From assembly GCA_015143295.1 (NCBI GenBank), contig CM026556.1, forward strand, positions 16,864,547-16,928,546: a stretch of 64,000 bases of DNA, read 5' to 3'. This DNA comes from Tetracentron sinense. Taxonomy: Eukaryota > Streptophyta > Magnoliopsida > Trochodendrales > Trochodendraceae. The first letter of the stretch is position 1. Each line of letters starts with the position of its first letter. Below are positions 34,301-45,863 of this stretch, piece by piece. The translations under genes were made by a program, and so were the position numbers. Below the pieces are notes generated by a model. It was given only the letters and a program-made list of their open reading frames with translations. It was not told the origin of the DNA and did no database searches.

Positions 34301-35875
34301 GTCGTGCTTAACTCATTAGAAGAAACGACATCAAAATCCGACCCCCGGTTTGGATTCGGTGCGCGTTTGTGAGTTTAGAGGCAAGTATGGATTTCGTCCC
34401 TCTCGGTGCCCAAATAGGGCAAACGACCTCAGATTCCATCGAAATGAATTCTGACACTTAGGTTGGGTCGAAATACACGCATTAGAAGAAACGACATCGA
34501 AATCCGAACCCCGGTTTGGAATTGGTAAGCGTTTGTAGGTTTGGGCCAAAGTATAGTTTCTAAGTATGGATTATGGTCAACTCAGGGCTCAAATTGCACA
34601 AACGACCTCAGATTCCAGGGAAACAAATTCTCAAACTTAGGCTGTGCGAAAATAGATGTGTTAAAAGAAACTACATCGAAATTTGACCCCTGGTTTGGAT
34701 TTGGTGCCCGTTTGTATATTTAGGCCGAAGTATACTTTCTAAGTATGGATGTCGGCCTATTGGTGCCCAAATTGGGGAAACAACTTTGGAATCCATCGAA
34801 ATGAATTTTTACTGTTAGGTTGGGGCGAAATACACGCGTTAGAAGAAACGGCAATGAAAGCTGACCCCCGGTATGGTTTGTTGCACGTTTGTAGGTTTAG
34901 GTTGAAGTATACTTTCTAAGTATGGATTTCGGGAGTCTCGGTGCTCAAATCAGGGAAACAACCTTGGATTTCTTCGAAATAAATTTCCGCACTTCGGATT
35001 GCATCGAAATTAATTTCCACACATAGGTTGGGTCGTGATAAACTCGTTCGAAGAAACGACATCAAAATCCGACTCGCGGTTTGGATTTGGTTCGCGTTTC
35101 TAGGTTTAGGCCTAGGTTTACTTTCTAAGTATGGACTTTGGTCTCTAGGAGCCCAAATCAAACGAACGACTTCGGATTGCATCGAAATTAATTTCCACAC
35201 ATAGGTTGGGTAGTGATAAACTCGTTCGAAAAAACGACATCAAAATCCGACTCGCGGTTTGGATATGGTCCGCATTTGTAGGTTTATGCCGAAGTATACT
35301 TGCTAAGTATGGATTTCGGGGCTCTCGGTGCCCAAATAGGGCGAACAACCTTGGATTCCATCGAAACAAATTTCCACACTTAGGTTGGGTTGGAATACGC
35401 TCGTAAGAAGAAACGACATCAAAATCTAACCCATGGTTTTGAATTGGTTCGCGTTTCTATGTTTAGGCCTCAGTATACTTTCTAAGTATGGACTTTGGTC
35501 TCTAGGTGCCCAAATCAGGCTAACAACTTTGGATTCCACCAAAACAAATTTCCACACATAGGTAGGGTCGTGATAAATTCATTAGAAGAAACGACATCAA
35601 AATCTGACCCCCGATTTGGATTCCGTGCGCGTTTGTAGGTATAGGCAAGTATGGATTTCGGGCCTCTCGGTGCCCAAATAGGGCAAACGACCTCGGATTC
35701 CATTGAAACGAATTCTCACACTTATGTTGGGTCGAAATACACGCATGAGAAGAAACGACATCCAAATCCGACCCCCGGTTTGGATTTGGTATGCGTTTGT
35801 AGGTTTTGGCCAAAGTATACAAACAACCTCAGATTCCTTCGAAAAAAATTCTCAAACTTAGGCTGTGTGAAAATA
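31364..35875. repeat. Satellite block 5, about 25 monomers, class B
   Basis: It begins with the right target duplication of LINE-B (31363-31374). Monomers are class B: GGTCTCTAGGTGCCCAAATC with GTGATAAACTCGTT, the AAGTTGTGTCG monomer (32870), and the GGATTATGGGCGACTC monomer. Near 34.99-35.2 kb a truncated repeat duplicates the TTCGGATTGCATCGAAA segment in quick succession. The last five bases are the left target duplication of the gypsy element. Confidence 0.96.
35871..35875. repeat. Left target-site duplication of the gypsy element
   Basis: AAATA before the left LTR is repeated at 46278-46282 after the right LTR; the two sides together restore an ordinary satellite stretch. Confidence 0.92.
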
Positions 35876-36167
35876 TGTCGCGCCCCAAAACCCACCCTAG
35901 GAGTTAGAGTGAACTTTGGACGACTAATCATGACTTGCTTGACAACTAACCTGCAAAACCCACAGAGCATATACAATAGAGGATATAAATAGCGGAAACA
36001 TACTCTAACATAGCACAGCGGAAGACTACCAAACCTCTATGTATATACATACGCAAATCCAAGTTTATACAAAAAGTCTCCAAAGAAAGTGCAGACATGC
36101 CCACCAAAATACATAAATCTAACTCTCATCTCACCCACAGCTAATCCACTCAGAATCTAATCACCAC

Positions 36168-36287
36168 CTACTGATAACCCTCTACGGGAGGTTCCTCCAA
36201 AGGCTCCTCGGCGTACTCCTCTTCCACCCATGGACCAGGAGCACAAACATCAAATGGGGCAGCAGCTCCCTCAGAACCTGCCGACAT
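36168..36287 (-). other. Small conserved open frame in the 3' LTR
   Basis: This is the 39-codon frame also seen in the solo LTR at 22688-22807, with the same start, stop and length, and an acidic Glu/Pro-rich C-terminus. No domain is recognised. Confidence 0.6.
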
Positions 36288-37716
36288 AAGAAGTACGGCT
36301 GAGCATGGAATACTCAGCGGGTACTAAACACTAACCAACAATTATAGCGTAGAAATAGCAATACATAATCAGGAGCAATTCATATATGTCAAACGGAAAC
36401 AATTCACATCATACAAGGAAGTAAAGCAGTTTATAATCATGCTTGTAATTCGTAGAAAACCGATAAATCCTCTTGAAACATCGTGCACTTGACTTGACTT
36501 GAAATATCTTTTTGTACTTGAAAGCTTGTCATGTCTATCTTGCTTGATTCTTGTATGTCGTGTCATGTCATGCATGTCATGCGTGCTTGCTTGTGATCAT
36601 GTAACTTGTGAGATATCCTTGTGAGGTGTCCTTGTGAGATGCCTTGAGAGGGAAGGGAGACCCTTCTTTATGCAATGCACTTGCGAGGGAAGGGAGACCC
36701 TTCTTTATGATATGTATGTACTTGCGAGGGAAGGGAGACCCTTCTTCATGATATGCACTTGTGAGTGAGAGGAGACCCCTCGTGGAATGTTGGTTCTTGT
36801 CTTCTTGTGAAAAGCGAGGTAAAACATATCGTAGGATATGTCCCACCTCTAACCATGTTCTTGAAAACCTCGATAAATCATGCCATGCATGCCGTGCTCG
36901 TGGAAACCGTGTACATACTTGCATTCAAATTTAAAGATGACATTTGGGTAATTTCACAACACATATAGCATCAAAGATTGAGTAATGTAGTATTCATAGC
37001 ATTATGGGAAAACAGGAAACACACTATCATAGTCCCTAGCAATATTCATAATTTATTAGGCATGCATTTCCAGATTTTCAGCTCACTGTGTTCACCTTGG
37101 CATTTCATCAAACATGGTGTGTTCATTATGGATTTACCCTACAACATGCTTTTCTAGATGGGTTTTACTCAATTCATACATGTACATTCATTATTGGAAC
37201 AATGCCCTTCCCCATTTGTTCATCACACACAACCATTGGCATCCAATCGCCCATTCCATCTCCATTCACCATTCACCATTCACCATTCACCATTCACCAT
37301 TTACCATTCATCCATCTCATAGCACATGTGTAAATGAAAGAAAATGAAGAGAAAAGAAGGGGAAAGAGGAACTATAACTAGGAGGGTAGTAAGAAGCACC
37401 GACCTTGAAGAAATGAGGAAGAAACCCCTTTCCAAAACGACTGTGTAGCTGCTGCCCTAGTTTGAGGAGATGCTCCTCACGAGTTTGTGCCTTGATCTTG
37501 AAGAAAAACGGGCTGGAGGTTGATCTAGGGTTTCAAACCCTTTGATTTCTCTCCCAAATGGAAACCCTAGGTTGGAATCGCCTTCTCCTCTTTCTTCTAT
37601 TCTCTCAAACTCTCTAAGTGTCGAATGATGCCCTAAAGGCTCAGATTAAACTCTTAAGGTAAGAGTGAACTGACCAAAAGACCGAAATACCCTTATTGGG
37701 ATTTCTGTGAATAGTG

Positions 37717-38091
37717 CTATGAATAGTGCCAACTCGTTGTGCTGTGAATAGTGCCAACTCGTTGTGCTGTGAATAGTGCCAACTCGTTGTACTGTGAATA
37801 GTGCCAACTCGTTGTACTATGAATAGTGCCAACTCGTTGTGCTGTGAATAGTGCCAACTCGTTGTACTATGAATAGTGCCAACTCGTTGTGCTGTGAATA
37901 GTGCCAACTCGTTGTGCTGTGAATAGTGCCAACTCGTTGTGCTGTGAATAGTGCCAACTCGTTGTGCTATGAATAGTGCCAACTCGTTGTGCTGTGAATA
38001 GTACCAACTCGTTGTGCTGTGAATAGTGCCAACTCGTTGTACTGTGAATAGTGCCAACTCGTTGTACTATGAATAGTGCCAACTCGTTGTG
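37717..38091. repeat. 25-bp minisatellite, 15 units, in the 3' LTR
   Basis: The unit is CTGTGAATAGTGCCAACTCG plus TTGTG, with CTAT/CTGT and GTG/GTA variants; 375 bp is exactly 15 units. The apparent proteins here are repeat artefacts (25 bp is not a multiple of three). The right LTR has 14 units. Confidence 0.97.
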
Positions 38092-38505
38092 CTATACATC
38101 GTACCCGTTGTGAGCTGTACAACGTACCCGTTGTGAGCTGTACAACGGATGCACAACGTATACGTTATCAGAGTACGTTGTCTGTGCTACGATATCAGAG
38201 TACGATGTCAGAGCACGACCTTAGTGCCTTCCGCGCTACGTCCTTAGCGCCTAACTGAGTTACGTCCTTAGTGCCTTCCGAGCTACGTTTTGCCTACAGG
38301 TTCAGACTATTTTAGCCATATCTTTTGACTCGTTCGTCCGATTTTGACGATTCAACTTGCGTTGGGCTCGTACTTCGAAAAGGAACATTTCTGACATTTC
38401 GAAATTTCTATTTTTCTTCCTTATTTATTAATTATACCTCTTTAAAAGGCGAGATGACAACGAAAGTGTCATGCATTAAGCATGAAAAAAATCTGGGGCT
38501 CTACA

Positions 38506-38520
38506 TCCTCCCCCCCTTAC
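38506..38520 (-). other. Polypurine tract of the gypsy element
   Basis: On the minus strand GTAAGGGGGGGAGGA directly abuts the 3' LTR, the standard place of the plus-strand primer. Confidence 0.88.
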
Positions 38521-38607
38521 AAAAATTTCGTCCTCGAAATTCAGACACTACTTGCATTACAAATCAAAAAGAACATTACATGTCATATACAGACTTCACA
38601 CAGAAAC

Positions 38608-41600
38608 TCATTCAAGTAATTCTGAGTACTTTGCTTTGACTTCGGCTTCACGCTCCCATGTAGCTTCTTCCCGAGCATGGTGTTGCCATTGCACAAGAAC
38701 CAAAGGGATTGTCTTGTTGCGAAGCACTTGATTCCTTCGATCTAAAATCTGGACTGGCTTTTCAATCAAGGTGAGGTCCTCTCGAATCTCCAACTGTTCC
38801 AAGTCTATGACATGCGAAGGATCCGCAAGATACTTCCGAAGCATGGACACATGGAAGACGTTATGAACTGCAGCCATGTGAGGTGGAAGAGCTACTCGAT
38901 AAGCAACTTCACCAACCCGCATGATAATCTCAAAAGGCCCAACATACCGAGGACTGAGCTTGCCTCGCTTCCCAAATCTCATGATCCCTTTGCTAGGCGA
39001 TACTTTCACAAAAACTTGATCCCCTACTTGAAATTCCAAGTCCCTACGGCGTGTGTCCGCATAACTTTTCTGGCGATCTTGAGCGGCTTTCAATCGATCC
39101 CGGATGATCTTAACTGTGTTTGCAGTTTGCTCAATCAACTCCGGACCAAGCACTTTCCTTTCTCCTACCTCATCCCAATAGAGAGGAGACCTACAACTTC
39201 GCCCATACAAGGCCTCAAATGGTGCCATTTGAATACTTGCCTGATAGCTGTTATTATAAGCGAATTCAACCAAAGGCAAGTGCTCTTCCCAACTGCCTCT
39301 GAAATCTAACATACAAGCTCGAAGCATGTCTTCAATGACTTGGTTCACTCTCTCGGTTTGTCCATCCGTTTGTGGATGAAAGGCGGTGCTGAAATCAAGT
39401 TGGGAACCCATAGCCTCTTGGAAACTTTTCCAAAATCTTGACGTGAATCTTGGATCCCGATCTGACACAATACTGACTGGCACCCCATGTAGTCTAACTA
39501 CTTCCTTGATGTATAGTGCAGCCAACTGACTAGAGTTGAAGGTAGTACGGTAGGGTAAGAAATGAGCGGACTTTGTCAAACGATCCACTACTACCCATAT
39601 CGCATCTGAGCCCCTTGCCGTCTTTGGCAAGCCAACTATGAAATCCATGGATATGTTCTCCCATTTCCACTCGGGAATAGGAAGGGAATGCAATAGACCG
39701 GCGGGTCGCATGTGTTCTGCTTTCACCTGTTGGCACACTAAGCACCGTGCCACATATTCCGCAACCTCCCTCTTCATATTCCGCCACCAAAAGTGACTCT
39801 TGAGGTTCCGGTACATCTTTGTACCCCCTGGGTGCACTGTGTATTTCGAACGGTGTGCTTCATCCAAAATTTCTCTTCGAAGATCTGCATTGGCTGGGAC
39901 GCACAGTCTTCCCTTGAAGGTGATAGCACCCCGACTAGTGAGAGAGAAGTCCTCACTACCCTTAGCAACTTCCTTGTCCCGATAAGCCAACAATTCAGCA
40001 TCCATGGCTTGATATTCTTGGATCAAATCTATAATGTACGGCCGAACCGTAACATTTGCCAAGGTAGGACCACGGACAGAGTCATTCACACTGATGTCCA
40101 GATTTGCCAAATCTTCTAGTAGCTTCCATTCTTGAACCAACATATGTGCTAACAACCCTTGAGGTCTTCTACTCAAAGCATCTGCCACTACATTTGCTTT
40201 ACCCGGGTGGTATTGAATGGTACAATCATAGTCTTTCAAAAATTCCATCCAACGCCGTTGCCTTAGATTCAGCTCCTTTTGGGAAAAGAGATACTTGAGA
40301 CTCTTGTGATCAGTGAACACATAGAACTCCACCCCATAAAGGTAATGACGCCAAATCTTAAGTGCAAACACGACCGCCGCAAGCTCCAAGTCGTGCGTGG
40401 GATAATTCTTCTCATGCTCCTTCAATTGCCTTGATGCATAGGCAATGACTTTCTTATGCTGCATGAGTACACACCCAAGTCCAACGTGTGAGGCATCACT
40501 ACACACCTCATACCCATAAGGTCCAGATGGCACAGTAAGGACAGGGGCTGTAGTAAGCCTCTTCTTCAGTTCCAAGAAACTGATCTCGCACTTATCACTC
40601 CATACAAACTTGGCGCTCTTCCTTGTCAGGTAAGTGAGTGGTGCTGCAAGGCTAGAGAAACCCTCTACGAATCTCCTATAGTAGCCTGCCAATCCAAGAA
40701 AGCTGCATATCTCGGTAACACTCTTGGGCCTCGCCCAACTCATAACTGCTTCGATCTTCTTTGGATCTACCGATATACCTTCTGCAGAAACAACATGGCC
40801 TAGGAATGCCACCTCTTCTAACCAAAACTCACACTTGCTAAGTTTGGCGTATAGCTTGTGCTCTCTTAGCATTTCCAAGGCAAGGCATAGGTCGCGTGTG
40901 TGATCTTCCCGTGTCTGGGAATAGACCAAGATGTCATCCACAAATACAATCACGCACCTATCAAGGTGTGGCCGGAACACCCGGTTCATCAAATCCATAA
41001 AGGCTGCCGGCGCGTTCGTGAGTCCAAAAGGCATTACCAAGAACTCGTAGTGCCCATATCGAGTCCTGAAAGCAGTTTTGGGAACATCTTCCGCCTTAAT
41101 CTTCAACTGGTGATAACCAGATCGAAGATCTATCTTCGAGAAAAATCTCGCTCCCTTCAACTGATCGAACAAGTCATCAATCCTAGGCAAGGGATACCTA
41201 TTCTTTATGGTGACTTTGTTCAATTGTCGGTAATCGACACACATCCGCATCGAGCCATCTTTCTTCTTAACAAACAACACCGGGGCACCCCACGGTGAGA
41301 CACTTGGTCGAATGAAGCCAAGGCCTTGCAATTCTTCCAACTGAGTCTTCAACTCCTTGAGTTCAATAGGGGCCATCCTATATGGAGCTCTGAAAACAGG
41401 AGCTGTGCCTGGTGCAAGCTCGATCATAAACTCAATCTCCCTATCTGGAGGCAATCCTGGCAACTCTTCTGGAAATACATCCAGGAATTCACTCACAACC
41501 GGAATAGTCGATGAGTCACTTGCTTCAGGGTTAGCTAAGCTCAACGCCGCAAAGCGGGCAATGTCTCTACTTCTCAACCCTCGAAAGTGAAATGGTTTTC

Positions 41601-41910
41601 CTTCGACCGGCTTGAAGAGTACCATTTTCTCAAAGCAAGCTACATGCCCATGATGTGCTGCTAACCAATCCATTCCCAATATAACATCAAAGTCTTGGAA
41701 TCCAAGGACGATGAGGTCAACCGCCAATTCGTGGCATCCAACTTGGACCGCACTATTTCTATACACTTTATCTGCCAATACTGTTTTGCCGAGAGGAGTC
41801 GAAATGGCTAACTCCAGTTCTAGCTGACTTGGCTCTACAGAAAAGCCTTCTGAAAAACTCGGCGAGACAAATGAATGAGTAGACTCGGTATCAATCAACA
41901 CTCGAGCCAA
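38608..41910 (-). CDS. pol: pol region of the gypsy element (protease, RT, RNase H, integrase, chromodomain-like tail)
   Basis: A 1100-codon frame. Visible in order: an aspartic-protease region (about residues 1-95), reverse transcriptase (about 190-370, with VDYRQLNK and FVDDILVYS), RNase H (about 455-575, with CSDAS and FTDHKSL), integrase with zinc-binding N-terminus (CLVCQQ) and DDE-type core (about 725-880, SDRDPRF and [14 protein letters not shown]), and a C-terminal HVSMLRKY ... EATWERE segment like the degenerate chromodomain of Del/Tekay elements. The family uses this polyprotein for reverse transcription and integration. It is treated as a fossil part of a young element; length and domain content are normal. 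Confidence 0.93.
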   Translation of the reverse strand: MARVLIDTESTHSFVSPSFSEGFSVEPSQLELELAISTPLGKTVLADKVYRNSAVQVGCHELAVDLIVLGFQDFDVILGMDWLAAHHGHVACFEKMVLFKPVEGKPFHFRGLRSRDIARFAALSLANPEASDSSTIPVVSEFLDVFPEELPGLPPDREIEFMIELAPGTAPVFRAPYRMAPIELKELKTQLEELQGLGFIRPSVSPWGAPVLFVKKKDGSMRMCVDYRQLNKVTIKNRYPLPRIDDLFDQLKGARFFSKIDLRSGYHQLKIKAEDVPKTAFRTRYGHYEFLVMPFGLTNAPAAFMDLMNRVFRPHLDRCVIVFVDDILVYSQTREDHTRDLCLALEMLREHKLYAKLSKCEFWLEEVAFLGHVVSAEGISVDPKKIEAVMSWARPKSVTEICSFLGLAGYYRRFVEGFSSLAAPLTYLTRKSAKFVWSDKCEISFLELKKRLTTAPVLTVPSGPYGYEVCSDASHVGLGCVLMQHKKVIAYASRQLKEHEKNYPTHDLELAAVVFALKIWRHYLYGVEFYVFTDHKSLKYLFSQKELNLRQRRWMEFLKDYDCTIQYHPGKANVVADALSRRPQGLLAHMLVQEWKLLEDLANLDISVNDSVRGPTLANVTVRPYIIDLIQEYQAMDAELLAYRDKEVAKGSEDFSLTSRGAITFKGRLCVPANADLRREILDEAHRSKYTVHPGGTKMYRNLKSHFWWRNMKREVAEYVARCLVCQQVKAEHMRPAGLLHSLPIPEWKWENISMDFIVGLPKTARGSDAIWVVVDRLTKSAHFLPYRTTFNSSQLAALYIKEVVRLHGVPVSIVSDRDPRFTSRFWKSFQEAMGSQLDFSTAFHPQTDGQTERVNQVIEDMLRACMLDFRGSWEEHLPLVEFAYNNSYQASIQMAPFEALYGRSCRSPLYWDEVGERKVLGPELIEQTANTVKIIRDRLKAAQDRQKSYADTRRRDLEFQVGDQVFVKVSPSKGIMRFGKRGKLSPRYVGPFEIIMRVGEVAYRVALPPHMAAVHNVFHVSMLRKYLADPSHVIDLEQLEIREDLTLIEKPVQILDRRNQVLRNKTIPLVLVQWQHHAREEATWEREAEVKAKYSELLE

Positions 41911-41950
41911 ACACTCATTGACTAGTAGGGCTCCTGAAATTTTTTGCTAG

Positions 41951-43318
41951 TTACGTCAATTCAAGCATCAACAGTGTATACACATAGGTATATACATATA
42001 TAGCATACCAAGTACGTACACATGGGATAAAACATAACATAACCATCACGAATAAGGAAAATAACTCCAAACGCGTACCTTGCACCACATCGTCAGATGC
42101 AAGTGCATCACCCTCTGTCAAGGCAAAAACTCGCCCCTGGTTCGCCTGGCGAGACTGTGGTGTAGACCGGGTAGTCTGAGATGACGCCTGATATGATCCT
42201 GCTGGGCGTGCTGGTGGACTAATCCCCTGAGACTGGCCTGATAAATGCCGACTGGGGCAATCCCTGATCATGTGGCCCTGGCGACCGCAATGATAACATC
42301 CACCAGATGCTCTTCGACAATCTCCTGCCGGATGCCTTTTGCCGCATGAAGTGCAGACCTCGTGTGTATAAGTCGGAGGGGCTGGAAGCGGAGCATACCT
42401 CATCGTCTGAGGCGCAACAGGCCGTGGGGCTGGAAGAGCCTGAGGTCTCGGTGCCTGAGGCACATACTGCCGTGGAGCTGGAGGAGCATAATAAGGCCTC
42501 ATCGATGGTGCTGGCCACGCATACTGATAACGAGTCCGCCTCTCTGGAGGTGCTGAACTACTAGCTTGGCCTCTCGCTAACTCCCTCTTCTTGGACACTG
42601 TCTCCGAATTGGCCTCGACCAATAAGGCCTTGTCTACAACCTCAGGGTAGGTAGTATGCCTGAAAACAGACACCTTCTCCATAATCACATCCTTGAGCCC
42701 TTGCTCAAATCTCCTCGCCTTCATTGCCTCAGTAGCAACCATATGAGGCGCAAATCTCGACAACTCCGAGAACTTGGCCTCGTATTGTGCCACCGACATC
42801 AAACCTTGCTCAAGGTTGATGAATTCTCTCTCTTTCTTTTCCCGTGCTCCAATCGGAAAATACTTTTTGTAAAAAGTATCCTTGAACTCCTCCCAAGTCC
42901 AAGGTAGACCCTGCATGGTCAAATCTCTCGTCCTCAGTGCGGACAACCACCAATGATGGGCTTCGCCTTCTAGCATGAAAGCTGCCCATGCTACTCTCTC
43001 CTCCTCTGAAGGTGAGAGGACCGTAAAGATCTTCTCCATCTGGAGGATCCATGCCTCCGCGGTAAGAGGGTCCACACTCCCATGGAAGGATGGAGGCCTC
43101 AATCTCCTGAATGCCTCAACTCCCGCGGTACGATGTACTGGAGCTACGGGCGGTGGAGTAGGTGCCGCCGATGATGGTATAGCCTGCCGAGCCGCCAGTA
43201 TGGCGAGTGTCTCAGCAATAGAGCCTAAGACTCGAGAGAGATCCGGCTGCTCATCCTCATCCCGTGAAGAAGAGGAAGCTCTGGTATGTGGTCCACGACC
43301 CCGTGTGTTCCGTCTCAT
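41951..43318 (-). CDS. gag: gag region of the gypsy element
   Basis: A 455-codon frame with a capsid-like central region (WILQMEKIF ... EFKDTFYKKYFP ... FINLEQG), a Pro-rich linker and a CCHC knuckle (CYHCGRQGHMIRDC) near residue 345. Arrangement and size fit chromovirus Gag, which forms the particle and binds RNA. The part after about residue 410 looks unlike Gag and may be non-coding sequence read through before pol; whether the family uses splicing or read-through here I cannot tell. Confidence 0.9.
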   Translation of the reverse strand: MRRNTRGRGPHTRASSSSRDEDEQPDLSRVLGSIAETLAILAARQAIPSSAAPTPPPVAPVHRTAGVEAFRRLRPPSFHGSVDPLTAEAWILQMEKIFTVLSPSEEERVAWAAFMLEGEAHHWWLSALRTRDLTMQGLPWTWEEFKDTFYKKYFPIGAREKKEREFINLEQGLMSVAQYEAKFSELSRFAPHMVATEAMKARRFEQGLKDVIMEKVSVFRHTTYPEVVDKALLVEANSETVSKKRELARGQASSSAPPERRTRYQYAWPAPSMRPYYAPPAPRQYVPQAPRPQALPAPRPVAPQTMRYAPLPAPPTYTHEVCTSCGKRHPAGDCRRASGGCYHCGRQGHMIRDCPSRHLSGQSQGISPPARPAGSYQASSQTTRSTPQSRQANQGRVFALTEGDALASDDVVQGTRLELFSLFVMVMLCFIPCVRTWYAIYVYTYVYTLLMLELT

Positions 43319-43672
43319 GACTCAAGTCCTGAGAATAATAACACCACATGAGTCTAACTTGAAACCACAGTTTACTTCAATGCCATTTCACAATAATCCA
43401 ATTTGTATTAGTTGTATAATACTAATATACATCGCATTAAGTCATCAGAGTATTTATAATGTTATACTTTGGTGTTCTAGCGTTCCTAAGGCTCGTACTT
43501 GGTTGAAATAACCATTTTGACTAAGACTAAAGTTTAGTCTTACACTTGGATCAAGACTCTCTTCCGACTTACTTTCTTCCTAACTTGTTTCCTGACATAT
43601 GCTCTTGTCAAGCCGTGGTATAAGATTCTAAGTGACCCTAGAGACCTAAAGCCTAAGCTCTGATACCACGTT
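43319..43672 (-). other. 5' leader of the gypsy element
   Basis: About 350 bp between the 5' LTR and gag with no supported coding frame. It contains the primer-binding site at its LTR-proximal end and presumably the packaging region. Confidence 0.75.
43657..43668 (-). other. Primer-binding site, initiator-Met tRNA type
   Basis: On the minus strand TGGTATCAGAGC lies four bases inside the 5' LTR. It is complementary to the 3' end of plant initiator methionine tRNA, the usual primer of this group. Confidence 0.92.
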
Positions 43673-43964
43673 TGTCGCGCCCCAAAACCCACCCTAGGAG
43701 TTAGAGTGAACTTTGGACGACTAATCATGACTTGCTTGACAACTAACCTGCAAAACCCACAGAGCATATACAATAGAAGATATAAATAGCGGAAACATAC
43801 TCTAACATAGCACAGCGGAAGACTACCAAACCTCTATGTATATACATACGCAAATCCAAGTTTATACAAAAAGTCTCCAAAGAAAGTGCAGACATGCCCA
43901 CCAAAATACATAAATCTAACTCTCATCTCACCCACAGCTAATCCACTCAGAATCTAATCACCAC

Positions 43965-44084
43965 CTACTGATAACCCTCTACGGGAGGTTCCTCCAAAGG
44001 CTCCTCGGCGTACTCCTCTTCCACCCATGGACCAGGAGCACAAACATCAAATGGGGCAGCAGCTCCCTCAGAACCTGCCGACAT
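43965..44084 (-). other. Small conserved open frame in the 5' LTR
   Basis: The second within-element copy of the 39-codon frame; same length, start and stop as at 36168-36287. Confidence 0.6.
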
Positions 44085-45513
44085 AAGAAGTACGGCTGAG
44101 CATGGAATACTCAGCGGGTACTAAACACTAACCAACAATTATAGCGTAGAAATAGCAATACATAATCAGGAGCAATTCATATATGTCAAACGGAAACAAT
44201 TCACATCATACAAGGAAGTAAAGCAGTTTATAATCATGTTTGTAATTCGTAGAAAACCGATAAATCCTCTTGAAACATCGTGCACTTGACTTGACTTGAA
44301 ATATCTTTTTGTACTTGAAAGCTTGTCATGTCTATCTTGCTTGATTCTTGTATGTCGTGTCATGTCATGCATGTCATGCGTGCTTGCTTGTGATCATGTA
44401 ACTTGTGAGATATCCTTGTGAGGTGTCCTTGTGAGATGCCTTGAGAGGGAAGGGAGACCCTTCTTTATGCAATGCACTTGCGAGGGAAGGGAGACCCTTC
44501 TTTATGATATGTATGTACTTGCGAGGGAAGGGAGACCCTTCTTCATGATATGCACTTGTGAGTGAGAGGAGACCCCTCGTGGAATGTTGGTTCTTGTCTT
44601 CTTGTGAAAAGCGAGGTAAAACATATCGTAGGATATGTCCCACCTCTAACCATGTTCTTGAAAACCTCGATAAATCATGCCATGCATGCCGTGCTCGTGG
44701 AAACCGTGTACATACTTGCATTCAAATTTAAAGATGACATTTGGGTAATTTCACAACACATATAGCATCAAAGATTGAGTAATGTAGTATTCATAGCATT
44801 ATGGGAAAACAGGAAACACACTATCATAGTCCCTAGCAATATTCATAATTTATTAGGCATGCATTTCCAGATTTTCAGCTCACTGTGTTCACCTTGGCAT
44901 TTCATCAAACATGGTGTGTTCATTATGGATTTACCCTACAACATGCTTTTCTAGATGGGTTTTACTCAATTCATACATGTACATTCATTATTGGAACAAT
45001 GCCCTTCCCCATTTGTTCATCACACACAACCATTGGCATCCAATCGCCCATTCCATCTCCATTCACCATTCACCATTCACCATTCACCATTCACCATTTA
45101 CCATTTATCCATCTCATAGCACATGTGTAAATGAAAGAAAATGGAGAGAAAAGAAGGGGAAAGAGGAACTATAACTAGGAGGGTAGTAAGAAGCACCGAC
45201 CTTGAAGAAATGAGGAAGAAACCCCTTTCCAAAACGACTGTGTAGCTGCTGCCCTAGTTTGAGGAGATGCTCCTCACGAGTTTGTGCCTTGATCTTGAAG
45301 AAAAACGGGCTGGAGGTTGATCTAGGGTTTCAAACCCTTTGATTTCTCTCCCAAATGGAAACCCTAGGTTGGAATCGCCTTCTCCTCTTTCTTCTATTCT
45401 CTCAAACTCTCTAAGTGTCGAATGATGCCCTAAAGGCTCAGATTAAACTCTTAAGGTAAGAGTGAACTGACCAAAAGACCGAAATACCCTTATTGGGATT
45501 TCTGTGAATAGTG

Positions 45514-45863
45514 CTGTGAATAGTGCCAACTCGTTGTGCTGTGAATAGTGCCAACTCGTTGTACTGTGAATAGTGCCAACTCGTTGTACTATGAATAGTG
45601 CCAACTCGTTGTGCTGTGAATAGTGCCAACTCGTTGTACTATGAATAGTGCCAACTCGTTGTGCTGTGAATAGTGCCAACTCGTTGTGCTGTGAATAGTG
45701 CCAACTCGTTGTGCTGTGAATAGTGCCAACTCGTTGTGCTATGAATAGTGCCAACTCGTTGTGCTGTGAATAGTACCAACTCGTTGTGCTGTGAATAGTG
45801 CCAACTCGTTGTACTGTGAATAGTGCCAACTCGTTGTACTATGAATAGTGCCAACTCGTTGTG
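45514..45863. repeat. 25-bp minisatellite, 14 units, in the 5' LTR
   Basis: 350 bp is exactly 14 units of the same repeat as at 37717-38091, one unit fewer. Confidence 0.97.

Larger units (their letters stand above)
35876..38505 (-). repeat. 3' LTR of the gypsy element (2630 bp)
   Basis: It reads, on the minus strand, TGTAGAGCCCC to GGGGCGCGACA. Because the element lies on the minus strand this left copy is the 3' LTR. It holds a 25-bp minisatellite, a CATTCAC heptamer array (about 37255-37315), three or four GAGGGAAGGGAGACCC repeats (about 36645-36775) and a small conserved open frame. Confidence 0.95.

Noticed and set aside
34975-35210. Possible separate insertion near 35.0-35.2 kb
   Set aside because: On reading it is a truncated monomer followed by a repeat of the same TTCGGATTGCATCGAAA segment, explained by unequal exchange within the satellite.
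37641-38082. Repetitive open frames of up to 138 codons (NELALFTAQRVGTIHSTTSWHYSQH) in both LTRs
   Set aside because: They are the 25-bp minisatellite read as protein; three units give 25 codons. No independent evidence of coding.
38812-43511. Plus-strand open frames of 60-178 codons across the gypsy coding region
   Set aside because: They are antisense shadows of gag and pol with no domain of their own.
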